DNA of 64,000 bases from Caulobacteraceae bacterium. Its GTDB lineage: Bacteria > Pseudomonadota > Alphaproteobacteria > Caulobacterales > Caulobacteraceae. The stretch lies in assembly GCA_947441065.1 (NCBI GenBank), contig CANESI010000006.1:1-64000 (forward strand), written 5' to 3'. The notes below the pieces were generated by a model, which ran no database searches, was not told the origin of the DNA, and worked only from the letters and a program-made list of their open reading frames with translations. A program made the position numbers and the translations under genes. Below are positions 1 through 7,907 of the stretch, piece by piece. How positions within the stretch are numbered: the first letter of the stretch is position 1; each line of letters starts with the position of its first letter.

Positions 1-47
1 GCGGCGATGCGATTGACGGTCTCATTGGGAAGGCGGCGGATGGCCAT
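1..47 (-). CDS. mutL: DNA mismatch repair protein MutL, N-terminal fragment
   Basis: Only the first 15 codons lie in the window, read leftwards from the ATG at 47-45. The translation MAIRRLPNETVNRIA matches the conserved MutL N-terminus, where the I-R-x-L-P and N-x-I-A residues begin the GHKL ATPase domain. MutL couples MutS mismatch recognition to strand excision. The gene runs off the left edge and is divergent from the TraB-like gene, with about 128 bp between the two start codons. The call rests on a short stretch, but that stretch is highly characteristic. Confidence 0.8.
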   Translation of the reverse strand, partial: MAIRRLPNETVNRIA

Positions 48-175
48 GGGTGCTCTCTTGGACGGCTGGTAACCCTAGGCCGATTCCGAAAGAACCTCAC
101 TTTCCGAATGACGAGCCACAATTTTGCCCTTAGGGTGACCACAAGGGACATAACAACTTCACATGGGATGACCCT

Positions 176-1138
176 ATGCGCTTAACTGTGCCCCTTGCTC
201 TGCTTTCAGCTGCTCTGCTGGTTTCGACCGCCGCACCCGCCTTGGCTCAAAGCTCGCCCCCTGTCGATGACCCCAACGCGGTCGTCGAAGAACTCGTCGT
301 CACCGCCCGCTATCCCGGCCCCGCCTTTTGGCGCGTGGCCGATGCCGATTCAGAGGTATGGATCATGGCGGTGCCCTATTACATCCCCGAGAAGATGGTG
401 TGGGATAAGACCCGAACAGAACAGGTGTTAAAAGGGGCCAATGGTCTGATCCTGCCCTCGGGTGTTGGCGTCGGATTTGGCGAAGCGGTCAGGTTTGCGA
501 TCAAGTACCGCAAGCAATTTACCAATGAGGGTAACCGCACGCTCGACCAGATCCTCCCGACGCAGGTCATTGAACGTTACGCCCAGCTTCCCAAAGCCTA
601 TCAAACGACCGACCTCAAGACCTCGACCATAAAACCGATCTTTGCCGGGCTGTCCGTTGCTGCCCGCGCGAGGAAAACAGGCCGATGGATCGAGCCCCAT
701 AGCGACATTGTCACGCTGGCTAAGAAGGCCAAGGTCAAGATAAGAACAGCCTCCATAACCTCGGCCCTGCCCATCGCGAAGGCGGTTATGACAATGCCAG
801 ACGCTGAGCAAAGTCAGTGCTTTGACGGCTTCATCAGCAGCGTTGACCGCGGCATTAAGACCGTGGGTCCGGTGTCTAAGGCTTGGGCCGAGGGCCGAAC
901 TGCAGAATTCTTAGGCGGAACCACCACAACCGGCGCGGACCAATGTATCTATTCGATTGGTGAAGTGAGTAACATGCGTGAAAAGGCCTATCAGGCCGAA
1001 ATCAAAACCATCAAGACAGCGCTCGACCAACCCGGAAAAACCCTAATGATCACCGGTGTCCGCCCCCTCGTGGCCCAAAACGGGATCTTGGCGCGGCTTA
1101 AGGCAGAGGGGCTGACTGTGCGAACGCCCGCCGATTAG
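176..1138 (+). CDS. TraB/GumN-like secreted protein lacking its histidine motifs
   Basis: The 320-residue product has a clear signal peptide (residues 1-24, cleavage after A-L-A), so it should be exported. The mature part resembles the TraB/GumN/Tiki fold: a W-R-V-x-D-x-D-S-x-V-W segment near residue 52 and a C-terminal strand-helix ending L-x-A-E-G-L-T-V. Typical members carry a G-x-x-H motif after the first segment and another near the C-terminus. Here the equivalents read M-A-V-P-Y-Y and T-G-V-R-P-L, so both histidines are missing. It is probably a non-catalytic member of the family. Gene length is normal and there is no frameshift. The function is unknown. Confidence 0.6.
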   Translation: MRLTVPLALLSAALLVSTAAPALAQSSPPVDDPNAVVEELVVTARYPGPAFWRVADADSEVWIMAVPYYIPEKMVWDKTRTEQVLKGANGLILPSGVGVGFGEAVRFAIKYRKQFTNEGNRTLDQILPTQVIERYAQLPKAYQTTDLKTSTIKPIFAGLSVAARARKTGRWIEPHSDIVTLAKKAKVKIRTASITSALPIAKAVMTMPDAEQSQCFDGFISSVDRGIKTVGPVSKAWAEGRTAEFLGGTTTTGADQCIYSIGEVSNMREKAYQAEIKTIKTALDQPGKTLMITGVRPLVAQNGILARLKAEGLTVRTPAD

Positions 1139-1161
1139 GGTGTATCAAAGAAGGAAACAAG

Positions 1162-1245
1162 GCCCTCACCCAACCCTCTCCCGCAGGGAGAGGGCTAAGA
1201 ACCGATAAGCCCTCGCCCCCGTGGGGGAGAGGGTGGGGTGAGGGG
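1162..1245. repeat. Palindromic repeat A, copy 1
   Basis: This is a GC-rich element of nested inverted repeats. It starts CCCTCACCCAACCCTCTCCC and ends with the complementary GGGGGAGAGGGTGGGGTGAGG, with an internal hairpin (CCCTCTCCC/GGGAGAGGG). Related copies lie at 20494-20580 and 27239-27326, with a half copy at 37720-37774. It lies just after the TraB-like stop codon and could act as a transcript-end hairpin. Confidence 0.85.
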
Positions 1246-1266
1246 GATGCATCAGATCACTCTCGA

Positions 1267-1347
1267 CCGCGTCATTGCGAGGCGCAGCGCGCATCATCGG
1301 TTCGGGTAAGACCCCTGGGCTCCGTCGCTGCGCTCGCAATGACGCGG
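1267..1347. repeat. Palindromic repeat B, copy 1
   Basis: The element is bounded by CCGCGTCATTGCGAGGCGCA and by GCTGCGCTCGCAATGACGCGG, which are inverted relative to each other. Other copies are at 20375-20477 and 37624-37719, with a half copy at 3742-3767. The ends are more conserved than the centre. It sits between repeats A and C. Confidence 0.85.
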
Positions 1348-1356
1348 TTAAAACAA

Positions 1357-1460
1357 GGCCCCCTACGGCCCTTCGGGCCACTTCCCCCAGAGGGGGAAGA
1401 TTTTAGAGCATTAAATCTTCCCCCTCTGGGGGAAGTACCGGCGCAGCCGGGGTAGGGGGT
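1357..1460. repeat. Palindromic repeat C, copy 1
   Basis: The core is CTTCCCCCAGAGGGGGAAG followed by a second near-identical hairpin (CTTCCCCCTCTGGGGGAAG). Flanks read GGCCCCCTACGG and CCGGGGTAGGGGG. Related copies are at 3778-3880, 27338-27442 and, inside a coding sequence, 62951-63061. Repeats A, B and C fill almost all of the 437-bp gap 1139-1575; no other gene is visible there. Confidence 0.85.
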
Positions 1461-1575
1461 CTTGGACTATTTCCCCGTCTGAACCCCTTTGCCGCATCCA
1501 TGGCCGGTTGCCAGTCGGCTATGGGACAGTCATATTTGGCCGCAAATTAAGAATGCCGTCGGGGATAGGGTTTTC

Positions 1576-2820
1576 GTGAGCGATCAAGAGCCAATGGATC
1601 CGCAAACGCGGGTCGTCATCTTAGGCGCTGGCCATGGCGGCGGCTCCGTCGCGGCCTTTTTGCGTCAATATGGCTTTGCCGGTCCCATCACGCTCATCGG
1701 CGAGGAGCCCTTGCCGCCCTATCAACGCCCGCCCCTGTCTAAGGCTTGGCTCAAGGGTGAAGCGACGGCGGAGTCGCTGGCGCTCAAGCCGCTGGAATTC
1801 TATGGCGAAAACAATATCGACCTTCGGCTCGGCGTCCATGCTGTTGCCATCGACCGCGCCTCCAAGACGGTTGCCGTCTCTGAGGGTGCGCCAATAGCCT
1901 ATGATGTTCTGGTCCTAGCCATGGGCGCGCGGGCGCGTCGCCTGACCATTCCTGGCGCGGACCTGAAGGGCGTACTGGAACTGCGCACGGCGGCGGATGC
2001 AGAAAAGCTCAAGACCGCGCTGGGGGCTGGCAAGACCTTGGCCGTGGTCGGCGGCGGCTATGTTGGTCTAGAGGCCGCAGCCTCGGCTATCAGCCTGAAT
2101 GCCAAGGCCGTGATCATCGAGCGCGAACATCGCGTTCTGGCCCGCGTCGCCTGCGAGCAACTGTCCAATTTCTTCCAATCCTATCACGCCGCCCGTGGCG
2201 TAACCTTCGAGCTAAGCGCCGGGGTCGAGGCCTTTGTCGGCGACGAAGGTCAGGTGACGGGGGTCAAGCTCGCCGATGGACGCACCATCGCCTGTGACGC
2301 GGCGCTGGTCGGGGTCGGTGCCATCCCTAATGACGAGATCGCCAAGGCGGCTGGGCTAGAGTGCAATAATGGCGTGGTCGTTGATCTGGCGGCCCGCACC
2401 TCTGATCCGGCCATCTTTGCTGTTGGTGACCTGACCCAGCGTCCGATGCCGCTCTATAGCCGCAGCGTGCGCCTCGAAAGCGTCCCCAACGCGCTAGAAC
2501 AGGCCAAGGCCGTCGCCTGCGCCGTCACGGGCCGACCGCTTGCGCCGCCCGAAGTGCCGTGGTTTTGGTCCGATCAGTTCGATCTAAAGCTCCAAATTGC
2601 CGGCATGCCCTTCGATGCCGACGAGATTTTGATCCGAGGAGACCCCGACACTGCCAAGTTCGCGGTGTTCCATCTCAAGCAGGGCTGCATCCAAGCGGTC
2701 GAGGCCGTCAATGCCGCGCCAGAGTTTATGGCCGGAAAACAGTTGGTCGCTTCGCAAAAACCTGTTGCAAGAGACAAACTTGTCGATATGTCCATCTCTA
2801 TGAAACAGGTAGCGGTCTAA
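1576..2820 (+). CDS. FAD-dependent ferredoxin--NAD(P) reductase (putidaredoxin reductase type)
   Basis: About 414 residues. An N-terminal FAD site (G-A-G-H-G-G near residue 17), a central NAD(P) site (V-V-G-G-G-Y-V-G-L-E near 157) and the conserved F-A-V-G-D segment that contacts FAD place it with rhodocoxin/putidaredoxin reductases, which pass electrons from NAD(P)H to a [2Fe-2S] ferredoxin. The C-terminal P-W-F-W-S-D-Q segment is the reductase C-terminal domain. A GTG start at 1576 follows a purine-rich GGATAGGG; the ATG at 1594 is an alternative, and the frame is open back to 1489. A ferredoxin gene follows 24 bp downstream, so the two are probably co-transcribed partners. The terminal oxygenase is not adjacent. 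Confidence 0.88.
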   Translation: MSDQEPMDPQTRVVILGAGHGGGSVAAFLRQYGFAGPITLIGEEPLPPYQRPPLSKAWLKGEATAESLALKPLEFYGENNIDLRLGVHAVAIDRASKTVAVSEGAPIAYDVLVLAMGARARRLTIPGADLKGVLELRTAADAEKLKTALGAGKTLAVVGGGYVGLEAAASAISLNAKAVIIEREHRVLARVACEQLSNFFQSYHAARGVTFELSAGVEAFVGDEGQVTGVKLADGRTIACDAALVGVGAIPNDEIAKAAGLECNNGVVVDLAARTSDPAIFAVGDLTQRPMPLYSRSVRLESVPNALEQAKAVACAVTGRPLAPPEVPWFWSDQFDLKLQIAGMPFDADEILIRGDPDTAKFAVFHLKQGCIQAVEAVNAAPEFMAGKQLVASQKPVARDKLVDMSISMKQVAV

Positions 2821-3165
<345 letters not shown>

Positions 3166-3168
3166 ACC

Positions 3169-3738
3169 TTGGCCCTGCGTATCGTCGCTGGACGGTTTCG
3201 CGGCAAGGTTCTGATCGCGCCTGAGGGCGAGGCCACGCGCCCGACCTCGGATCGCGCGCGTGAGGCTGTGTTCAATATTCTTGAACATGCCGACTGGTCG
3301 CCGGGCCTTGTCGATCTGCGCATTATTGACCTCTTTGCGGGATCGGGCGCGCTGGGCTTTGAGGCCCTATCGCGCGACGCAGCCTATTGCCTGTTCGTCG
3401 AGACCGACCCGGACGCCAGAGGCGCGATCCGCGAAAATGCCGACGCGATGGGCCTGTTCGGGGTTACCCGCATCCATCGCCGCGACTGCACCGACCTTGG
3501 GGCCAAGCCCGCAGGCGATGGTGAACCCTTCGATCTGGCCTTTCTCGACCCGCCCTATCGCAAGGGCCTTGGCGAAAAGGCCCTTAGTGGCCTCCTGACC
3601 GGCGGCTGGCTCGCACCCGGGGCCATCTGCGTCTGGGAACGGGCCGCCGATGAGCCGTCGGTGACCGTGGAAGGCTATGAGATCCTCGACAACCGCACCT
3701 ATGGCGCAGCGCAGGTGACGTTCCTGCGGCGGGTTTAG
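3169..3738 (+). CDS. rsmD: 16S rRNA (guanine966-N2)-methyltransferase RsmD
   Basis: A 189-residue SAM-dependent methyltransferase. The N-terminal R-I-V-A-G-R-F-R-G-K segment, the SAM-binding D-L-F-A-G-S-G-A-L-G (54-63) and the catalytic D-P-P-Y (127-130) are the RsmD hallmarks. It methylates G966 of 16S rRNA in the assembled 30S subunit. The only start that keeps the family N-terminus is TTG at 3169, three bases after the ferredoxin stop, so translation is probably coupled to the upstream genes. A half repeat B begins within a few bases of the stop codon. Confidence 0.92.
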   Translation: MALRIVAGRFRGKVLIAPEGEATRPTSDRAREAVFNILEHADWSPGLVDLRIIDLFAGSGALGFEALSRDAAYCLFVETDPDARGAIRENADAMGLFGVTRIHRRDCTDLGAKPAGDGEPFDLAFLDPPYRKGLGEKALSGLLTGGWLAPGAICVWERAADEPSVTVEGYEILDNRTYGAAQVTFLRRV

Positions 3739-3741
3739 GGG

Positions 3742-3767
3742 TCTTCGCTGCGCTCGCAATGACGCGG
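3742..3767. repeat. Repeat B, right half only
   Basis: The segment TTCGCTGCGCTCGCAATGAC and its GCGG end match the right arm of repeat B, but no left arm is present. It begins 4 bp after the rsmD stop codon. Confidence 0.75.
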
Positions 3768-3777
3768 TATGGAAACA

Positions 3778-3880
3778 AGGCCCCCTTCGGCGCTGCGCGC
3801 CACTTCCCCCAGAGGGGGAAGATTTGAGCGCCGAGATCTTCCCCCTCTGGGGGAAGTACCGGCGAAGCCGGGGTAGGGGG
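3778..3880. repeat. Palindromic repeat C, copy 2
   Basis: The two hairpins CTTCCCCCAGAGGGGGAAG and CTTCCCCCTCTGGGGGAAG flank a short spacer, with outer arms GGCCCCCTTCGG and GCCGGGGTAGGGGG. It occupies most of the gap between rsmD and the EamA transporter gene. Confidence 0.85.
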
Positions 3881-3924
3881 CAACCCATCTTTACGCCCGC
3901 GCCCGCTTGATCCAAAAGGAAGCC

Positions 3925-4818
3925 ATGACTCATACGTCCTATCGAAAGGCGATGGCGGTCCTGATCTTGGGGGCCTGTATCATTGGCTTGGCACCGATCT
4001 TGGTGCGCCTCAGTTCCGCTGGCCCGGCCGCGACGGGGGTTTGGCGGCTGGCCTTTGCCTTGCCTGCACTGGCCTTCTTGGCGCAGAGCGGCGCACGAGA
4101 TGCGCAGCCTCGATCTTCGGTCCTCATGGCCCTGCCGCCGATCATGGCCGTTTGGGCGGGCCTCGCCTTTGCCGCCGATCTTGGCTTTTGGCACTATGCG
4201 CTAGGCTTCACCACAGTGGCCAATGCCACGGTCCTCACCAACCTCACCCCCATCGTGGTCACCGCATTGGCGTGGCTGGTGTTCAAAGAGGTCCCACAGC
4301 GGCTCTTTCTGGCGGGACTGGTCCTCGCCATCACCGGAGCGGTCACCCTTACCCACGGGGCCGCCAGCGCGAGAACAGGGTCCAATACCGGATTGGGCGA
4401 TGCCCTCGCGGTCGGGACAGCCTTTTGGTACGCCCTTTATTTTCTCGCCATCCGTAAGGCGCGTCAGACGTTGAGTGCGCCTCTGGTCATGTTCTGGTCC
4501 AGCCTTGTGGCCCTGCCCTGTCTATTGATCTTTGCGCTGGTCATGGATGAGCCCCTTTGGCCCACCACGCCTCTGGGCTGGTTCGCCTGTCTCGGACTGG
4601 GCTTTGTCCATGTTGCCGGTCAAGGCTCCATCGCCTGGGCCTTGGGCAGGTTACCGACCGCCATCACCTCGCTGGTCGTGCTGATCCAGCCGGTCGTCGC
4701 AGCCCTCCTTGGCTGGATCCTCTTTGCTGAGGCCATCGGGCCTTGGCAGATCCTCGGCGCGGCCCTGACCCTATCGGGCGTCGTCTTGGCTCAATGGGCC
4801 GCCAGCCGCGTCCAATAG
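3925..4818 (+). CDS. EamA/DMT-family transporter
   Basis: About 297 residues arranged as two repeats of roughly five hydrophobic helices, the drug/metabolite transporter layout. Landmarks are an early P-I-L-V-R-L segment, T-V-A-N-A-T-V-L-T-N-L-T-P near the middle of repeat one, and P-V-V-A-A-L-L-G-W in repeat two. It is expected to export a small metabolite or amino acid across the inner membrane; the substrate cannot be read from the sequence. The ATG at 3925 is preceded by AAAAGGAAG, which is why it is preferred to the TTG at 3907. The last 28 bp overlap the end of the convergent GNAT gene. Confidence 0.85.
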   Translation: MTHTSYRKAMAVLILGACIIGLAPILVRLSSAGPAATGVWRLAFALPALAFLAQSGARDAQPRSSVLMALPPIMAVWAGLAFAADLGFWHYALGFTTVANATVLTNLTPIVVTALAWLVFKEVPQRLFLAGLVLAITGAVTLTHGAASARTGSNTGLGDALAVGTAFWYALYFLAIRKARQTLSAPLVMFWSSLVALPCLLIFALVMDEPLWPTTPLGWFACLGLGFVHVAGQGSIAWALGRLPTAITSLVVLIQPVVAALLGWILFAEAIGPWQILGAALTLSGVVLAQWAASRVQ

Positions 4819-5540
4819 TAATAGCGATAGGCCACCTCAAAACCGGCCCTTTGATAGATCGGGATGGCCCCAAGATTGGCAGCCTCGACCTGGAGATAGG
4901 CTTTTGTCGCCCCCGCCTGCCGCGCCTTGGCCAGAAGGGTTGAGAGGATGCGGGCCGCATAGCCTTGGCGGCGATGGTTCGGGGCCGTGCGCATACCGAA
5001 AATACCGGCCCACTGCCCTTCAACCGCGCTGGCCCCAATGGCGGCGGGCTGGCCGTCCACCTCTAAACGCGCAAAGAACCGAGGTGCCTCAATCCGACTA
5101 AGGGCTGCGAGCCGCTCAGCGCTATCGGCCGGATCGGTCGCCGTAGCGGCAAAGACGGCGCCAAACACCTCATCCAGCATGGAAGAGACGCTCACCTCAC
5201 CATCAACCGACGCCCCCTCGACCGGCCCGGTCATGACCAAGGTTTCTTTACCGCAGACATAGCCCCGATCCATCAGGGCCTTGGCCAAGGGATCGTTCGA
5301 AGCTGCGCCATAGGAGCATTTGAAAATGGCCGCCCTACCCTGCCCTTCGTACCAAGCCTCGACCTGATCCAGCGCGGCCTCAAGCCTAAGACCGGGATCA
5401 CCCGCCACCCAGCAGGAATTGATCCTTAAGGAATGGCTATCGGTGGCATAGAGGGTCCAGTCGCCCAGATGATGCTGACGAGCAGCAGGCCAGGCTCTGG
5501 CCGTGATCGGTTCAAGCTCTTGGGAATCCGCTCGGCTCAT
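4791..5540 (-). CDS. GNAT-family N-acetyltransferase
   Basis: A 249-residue protein whose C-terminal half is a GNAT domain. The acetyl-CoA loop reads R-R-Q-G-Y-A-A-R-I-L near residue 190, and Y-Q-R-A-G-F follows as the last conserved strand. The N-terminal half is a less conserved GNAT-like or substrate-binding region. It acetylates an amino group on an unknown substrate. Its ATG overlaps the tlpA-like stop codon (ATGA), so the two genes form a translationally coupled pair. Its 3' end overlaps the EamA gene in a convergent arrangement. Confidence 0.8.
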   Translation of the reverse strand: MSRADSQELEPITARAWPAARQHHLGDWTLYATDSHSLRINSCWVAGDPGLRLEAALDQVEAWYEGQGRAAIFKCSYGAASNDPLAKALMDRGYVCGKETLVMTGPVEGASVDGEVSVSSMLDEVFGAVFAATATDPADSAERLAALSRIEAPRFFARLEVDGQPAAIGASAVEGQWAGIFGMRTAPNHRRQGYAARILSTLLAKARQAGATKAYLQVEAANLGAIPIYQRAGFEVAYRYYYWTRLAAH

Positions 5541-6187
5541 TTCTCGGCCAGCAACGCCTCGACCAGTCCCCGCGCCTGAGGGCTCGACCAGTCCGCGCCG
5601 CCCTCCAGCCGCGCCCGCTCCATGCCCTTGCGGTCAATGATCAGCGTCGTCGGCAATCCGGCAGGACGCGGCGTGAGACCAAAGGCCAACGCATATTTGG
5701 CGTCGCGATAGAGGGCCAGCGGCGGGGTCTTGGCGATGTCCGCACGGGCTAGGTCATCATAGTCGATACTGTCGACACTGACTGCCACCACCTTGAAGGG
5801 CGAGGCGGCATAGGTGGCCTGAAGCTTGGCCAAGGTCGGCATCTCTTCCTTGCAGGGTCCGCACCATGTCGCCCAGAGGTTCAGCACCACGACCTGGCCC
5901 TTAAAATCGGCCAAGGTCACGGGTTTGCCGTCTCCATCCTTGAAACTGACGGTCGGGACGGGCCTTGGTTCGGTGACGATCTGCAGCTTTGCAAGGGCCC
6001 CGACCTTAAATTCGTTGAGGTCCAGCGCCGCCTTGGGTTTGATCGAGGCGCTAAGGATGACATATAGGATATAGGCCACGCCGATCAGCATCAGGGTGCC
6101 GATCGCTAAAGACATCAAACTACGCTTGCTCGCCCCTGAAGGTTTGCCATTGCCGTCCTCTGTCGGCGGATTTTGGATAGTGCTCAT
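5537..6187 (-). CDS. TlpA/ResA-type membrane-anchored thioredoxin
   Basis: A 216-residue protein with one N-terminal membrane segment (24-46) and a periplasmic thioredoxin domain. The active site is W-C-G-P-C (C109, C112), preceded by the L-N-L-W-A-T strand typical of TlpA/ResA. The cis-proline turn is P-A-G-L-P-T-T. It should reduce disulfides in the periplasm, for example during cytochrome c maturation. The ATG at 6187-6185 sits directly against the argH ATG on the other strand and has AAGGGA upstream as a ribosome-binding site. A GNAT gene follows with an ATGA overlap. Confidence 0.88.
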   Translation of the reverse strand: MSTIQNPPTEDGNGKPSGASKRSLMSLAIGTLMLIGVAYILYVILSASIKPKAALDLNEFKVGALAKLQIVTEPRPVPTVSFKDGDGKPVTLADFKGQVVVLNLWATWCGPCKEEMPTLAKLQATYAASPFKVVAVSVDSIDYDDLARADIAKTPPLALYRDAKYALAFGLTPRPAGLPTTLIIDRKGMERARLEGGADWSSPQARGLVEALLAEK

Positions 6188-7630
6188 ATGACTGACATCC
6201 CTTCGGCAGTGCCCAATTCTGCTGACACCCCCTCCGGCCAGAAGGCGCAAACCGGCCAGACCATGTGGGGCGGGCGGTTCTCTGCCAAACCGGCGGAACT
6301 GATGCAGGCGATCAATGTCTCGATCGGCTTTGACAAACGTCTTGCGGCCCAAGATCTGGCAGGCTCAAAGGCCCATGCTGCAATGTTGGCCGCAACCGGG
6401 GTGATTTCAAGCGCTGATGAGGCCGCAATTCAAGACGGCTTGTCGCAGATCGAAGCGGAAATCGCGAGCGGCACCTTTCCCTTCCGTGAGGAATTTGAAG
6501 ACATCCACATGAATGTGGAGGCGCGCCTTCGCGAGCTGATCGGTCCAGCGGCTGGCCGTCTGCACACGGCCCGCTCGCGCAATGATCAGGTCGCCCTCGA
6601 TTTTAGGCTCTGGGTGCGTGACAGCTGCGACCGGACTGCCGCCCAGATCATGGCCCTGCAGCGCGCCCTCGTGGCCAAGGCCGAGCCCAATGCTGACACG
6701 CTGATGCCGGGCTTCACCCATCTGCAACCCGCCCAGCCGACGACCTTTGGCCACCATCTGATGGCCTATGTCGAGATGTTTGGCCGCGACGCCTCACGCT
6801 TTGTCGATGCGCGCCAGCGGATGAATGAATGCCCTCTGGGCGCTGCCGCCTTGGCAGGCTCGCCCTTCCCCATCGATAGGTTCCAGACCGCCAAGGCGCT
6901 GGGCTTTGATCGGCCGACCGCCAATTCGCTCGACAGTGTCGCGGCCCGCGACTTTGCGCTGGAGGCCCTGTCGGCGGCGAGCATCTGCGCGGTGCACCTG
7001 TCGCGTCTGGCCGAAGAGATCGTCCTGTGGGTCACGCCGCAATTTGGCTTTATCAAGCTCAGCGATGCCTTCACCACTGGCTCGTCGATCATGCCGCAAA
7101 AACGCAACCCCGACGCCGCCGAGCTGGTCCGCGCCAAGGTGGGCCGGATCTTGGGGGCCTTGACCGGTCTGACCGTGGTCATGAAGGGTCTTCCCATGAC
7201 CTATTCCAAGGACATGCAAGAGGACAAGGAACCGGTGTTCCAAGCCTTTGACAGTCTCGATCTGGCCCTCGCGGCCATGACCGGCATGGTCGCCGATATG
7301 GAGCCGGTCAAGGACAGGATGGCCGCCGCTGCCGGTTCTGGCTATTCCACGGCCACGGACCTGGCAGACTGGCTGGTGCGCGAGCTGAACATGCCGTTCC
7401 GTGATGCCCATCATGTCACGGGCGCAGCGGTTAAGCGGGCAGAAGGTCTGGGCCTTGGTCTGGCCGACCTGCCCCTAGCCGATCTTCAGGCGCTGGAAGC
7501 GCGCATCACCGACGGGGTCTATGCCGTCTTGACCCCCGCCGCCTCCGCCGCCAGCCGTCGCAGCTATGGCGGCACCGCGCCAGATCAGGTGCGCATCCAA
7601 ATCCAACGCTGGAAGGACCTGCTCGCATGA
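6188..7630 (+). CDS. argH: Argininosuccinate lyase
   Basis: 480 residues. It cleaves argininosuccinate to arginine and fumarate, the last step of arginine synthesis. The fumarase/aspartase-superfamily signature [10 protein letters not shown] is near residues 298-308, and the A-R-S-R-N-D-Q-V segment lies near residue 130. The ATG at 6188 gives a 25-residue tail before the conserved M-W-G-G-R-F; an internal ATG at 6263 would give the shorter form but lacks a ribosome-binding site. The stop overlaps the next start (ATGA), giving an argH-lptM-lysA run. Confidence 0.95.
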   Translation: MTDIPSAVPNSADTPSGQKAQTGQTMWGGRFSAKPAELMQAINVSIGFDKRLAAQDLAGSKAHAAMLAATGVISSADEAAIQDGLSQIEAEIASGTFPFREEFEDIHMNVEARLRELIGPAAGRLHTARSRNDQVALDFRLWVRDSCDRTAAQIMALQRALVAKAEPNADTLMPGFTHLQPAQPTTFGHHLMAYVEMFGRDASRFVDARQRMNECPLGAAALAGSPFPIDRFQTAKALGFDRPTANSLDSVAARDFALEALSAASICAVHLSRLAEEIVLWVTPQFGFIKLSDAFTTGSSIMPQKRNPDAAELVRAKVGRILGALTGLTVVMKGLPMTYSKDMQEDKEPVFQAFDSLDLALAAMTGMVADMEPVKDRMAAAAGSGYSTATDLADWLVRELNMPFRDAHHVTGAAVKRAEGLGLGLADLPLADLQALEARITDGVYAVLTPAASAASRRSYGGTAPDQVRIQIQRWKDLLA

Positions 7631-7884
7631 CCCGCCGTCCCCTTAACCGATCCGCCCTGATCGTGGTCGCAGCAGCAGGCCTCTTGATGGTCAGTGCCTG
7701 CGGCAAGCAGGGCAAGCTGGATCAACCCGCGCCCCTGTTCGGGGCCGAGGCCAAGGCTGCCTATGCCGCCAAAAAGCAGGCTGAGGCCGACGCGGCCGCC
7801 AAGGCTGCCGAGGCCAAGGTCGTGACGCCTCAACCTTTGACACCAAAAGAGATCGAAGCCGCACCGGCTGCGACCCCAAACTGA
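7627..7884 (+). CDS. lptM: Small lipoprotein, LptM/LppL-like
   Basis: An 85-residue protein with an N-terminal hydrophobic segment and a lipobox ending V-S-A-C (C25). This is followed by G-K-Q-G-K-L-D-Q-P, the short conserved motif of the LptM (YifL/LppL) family that helps the LPS translocon LptD-LptE mature. The rest is Ala/Lys-rich and low in complexity. Its position just upstream of lysA is the same as that of lppL in pseudomonads. It overlaps argH by 4 bp. The family assignment rests mainly on the lipobox neighbourhood and context. Confidence 0.7.
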   Translation: MTRRPLNRSALIVVAAAGLLMVSACGKQGKLDQPAPLFGAEAKAAYAAKKQAEADAAAKAAEAKVVTPQPLTPKEIEAAPAATPN

Positions 7885-7907
7885 TTTAGAGCCCAGACAG
7901 AGACCCC

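Noticed and set aside
1162..1460. Clustered palindromes that could suggest a CRISPR array
   Set aside because: The units differ in type, are inverted within themselves, lack equal spacers and have no cas genes nearby.
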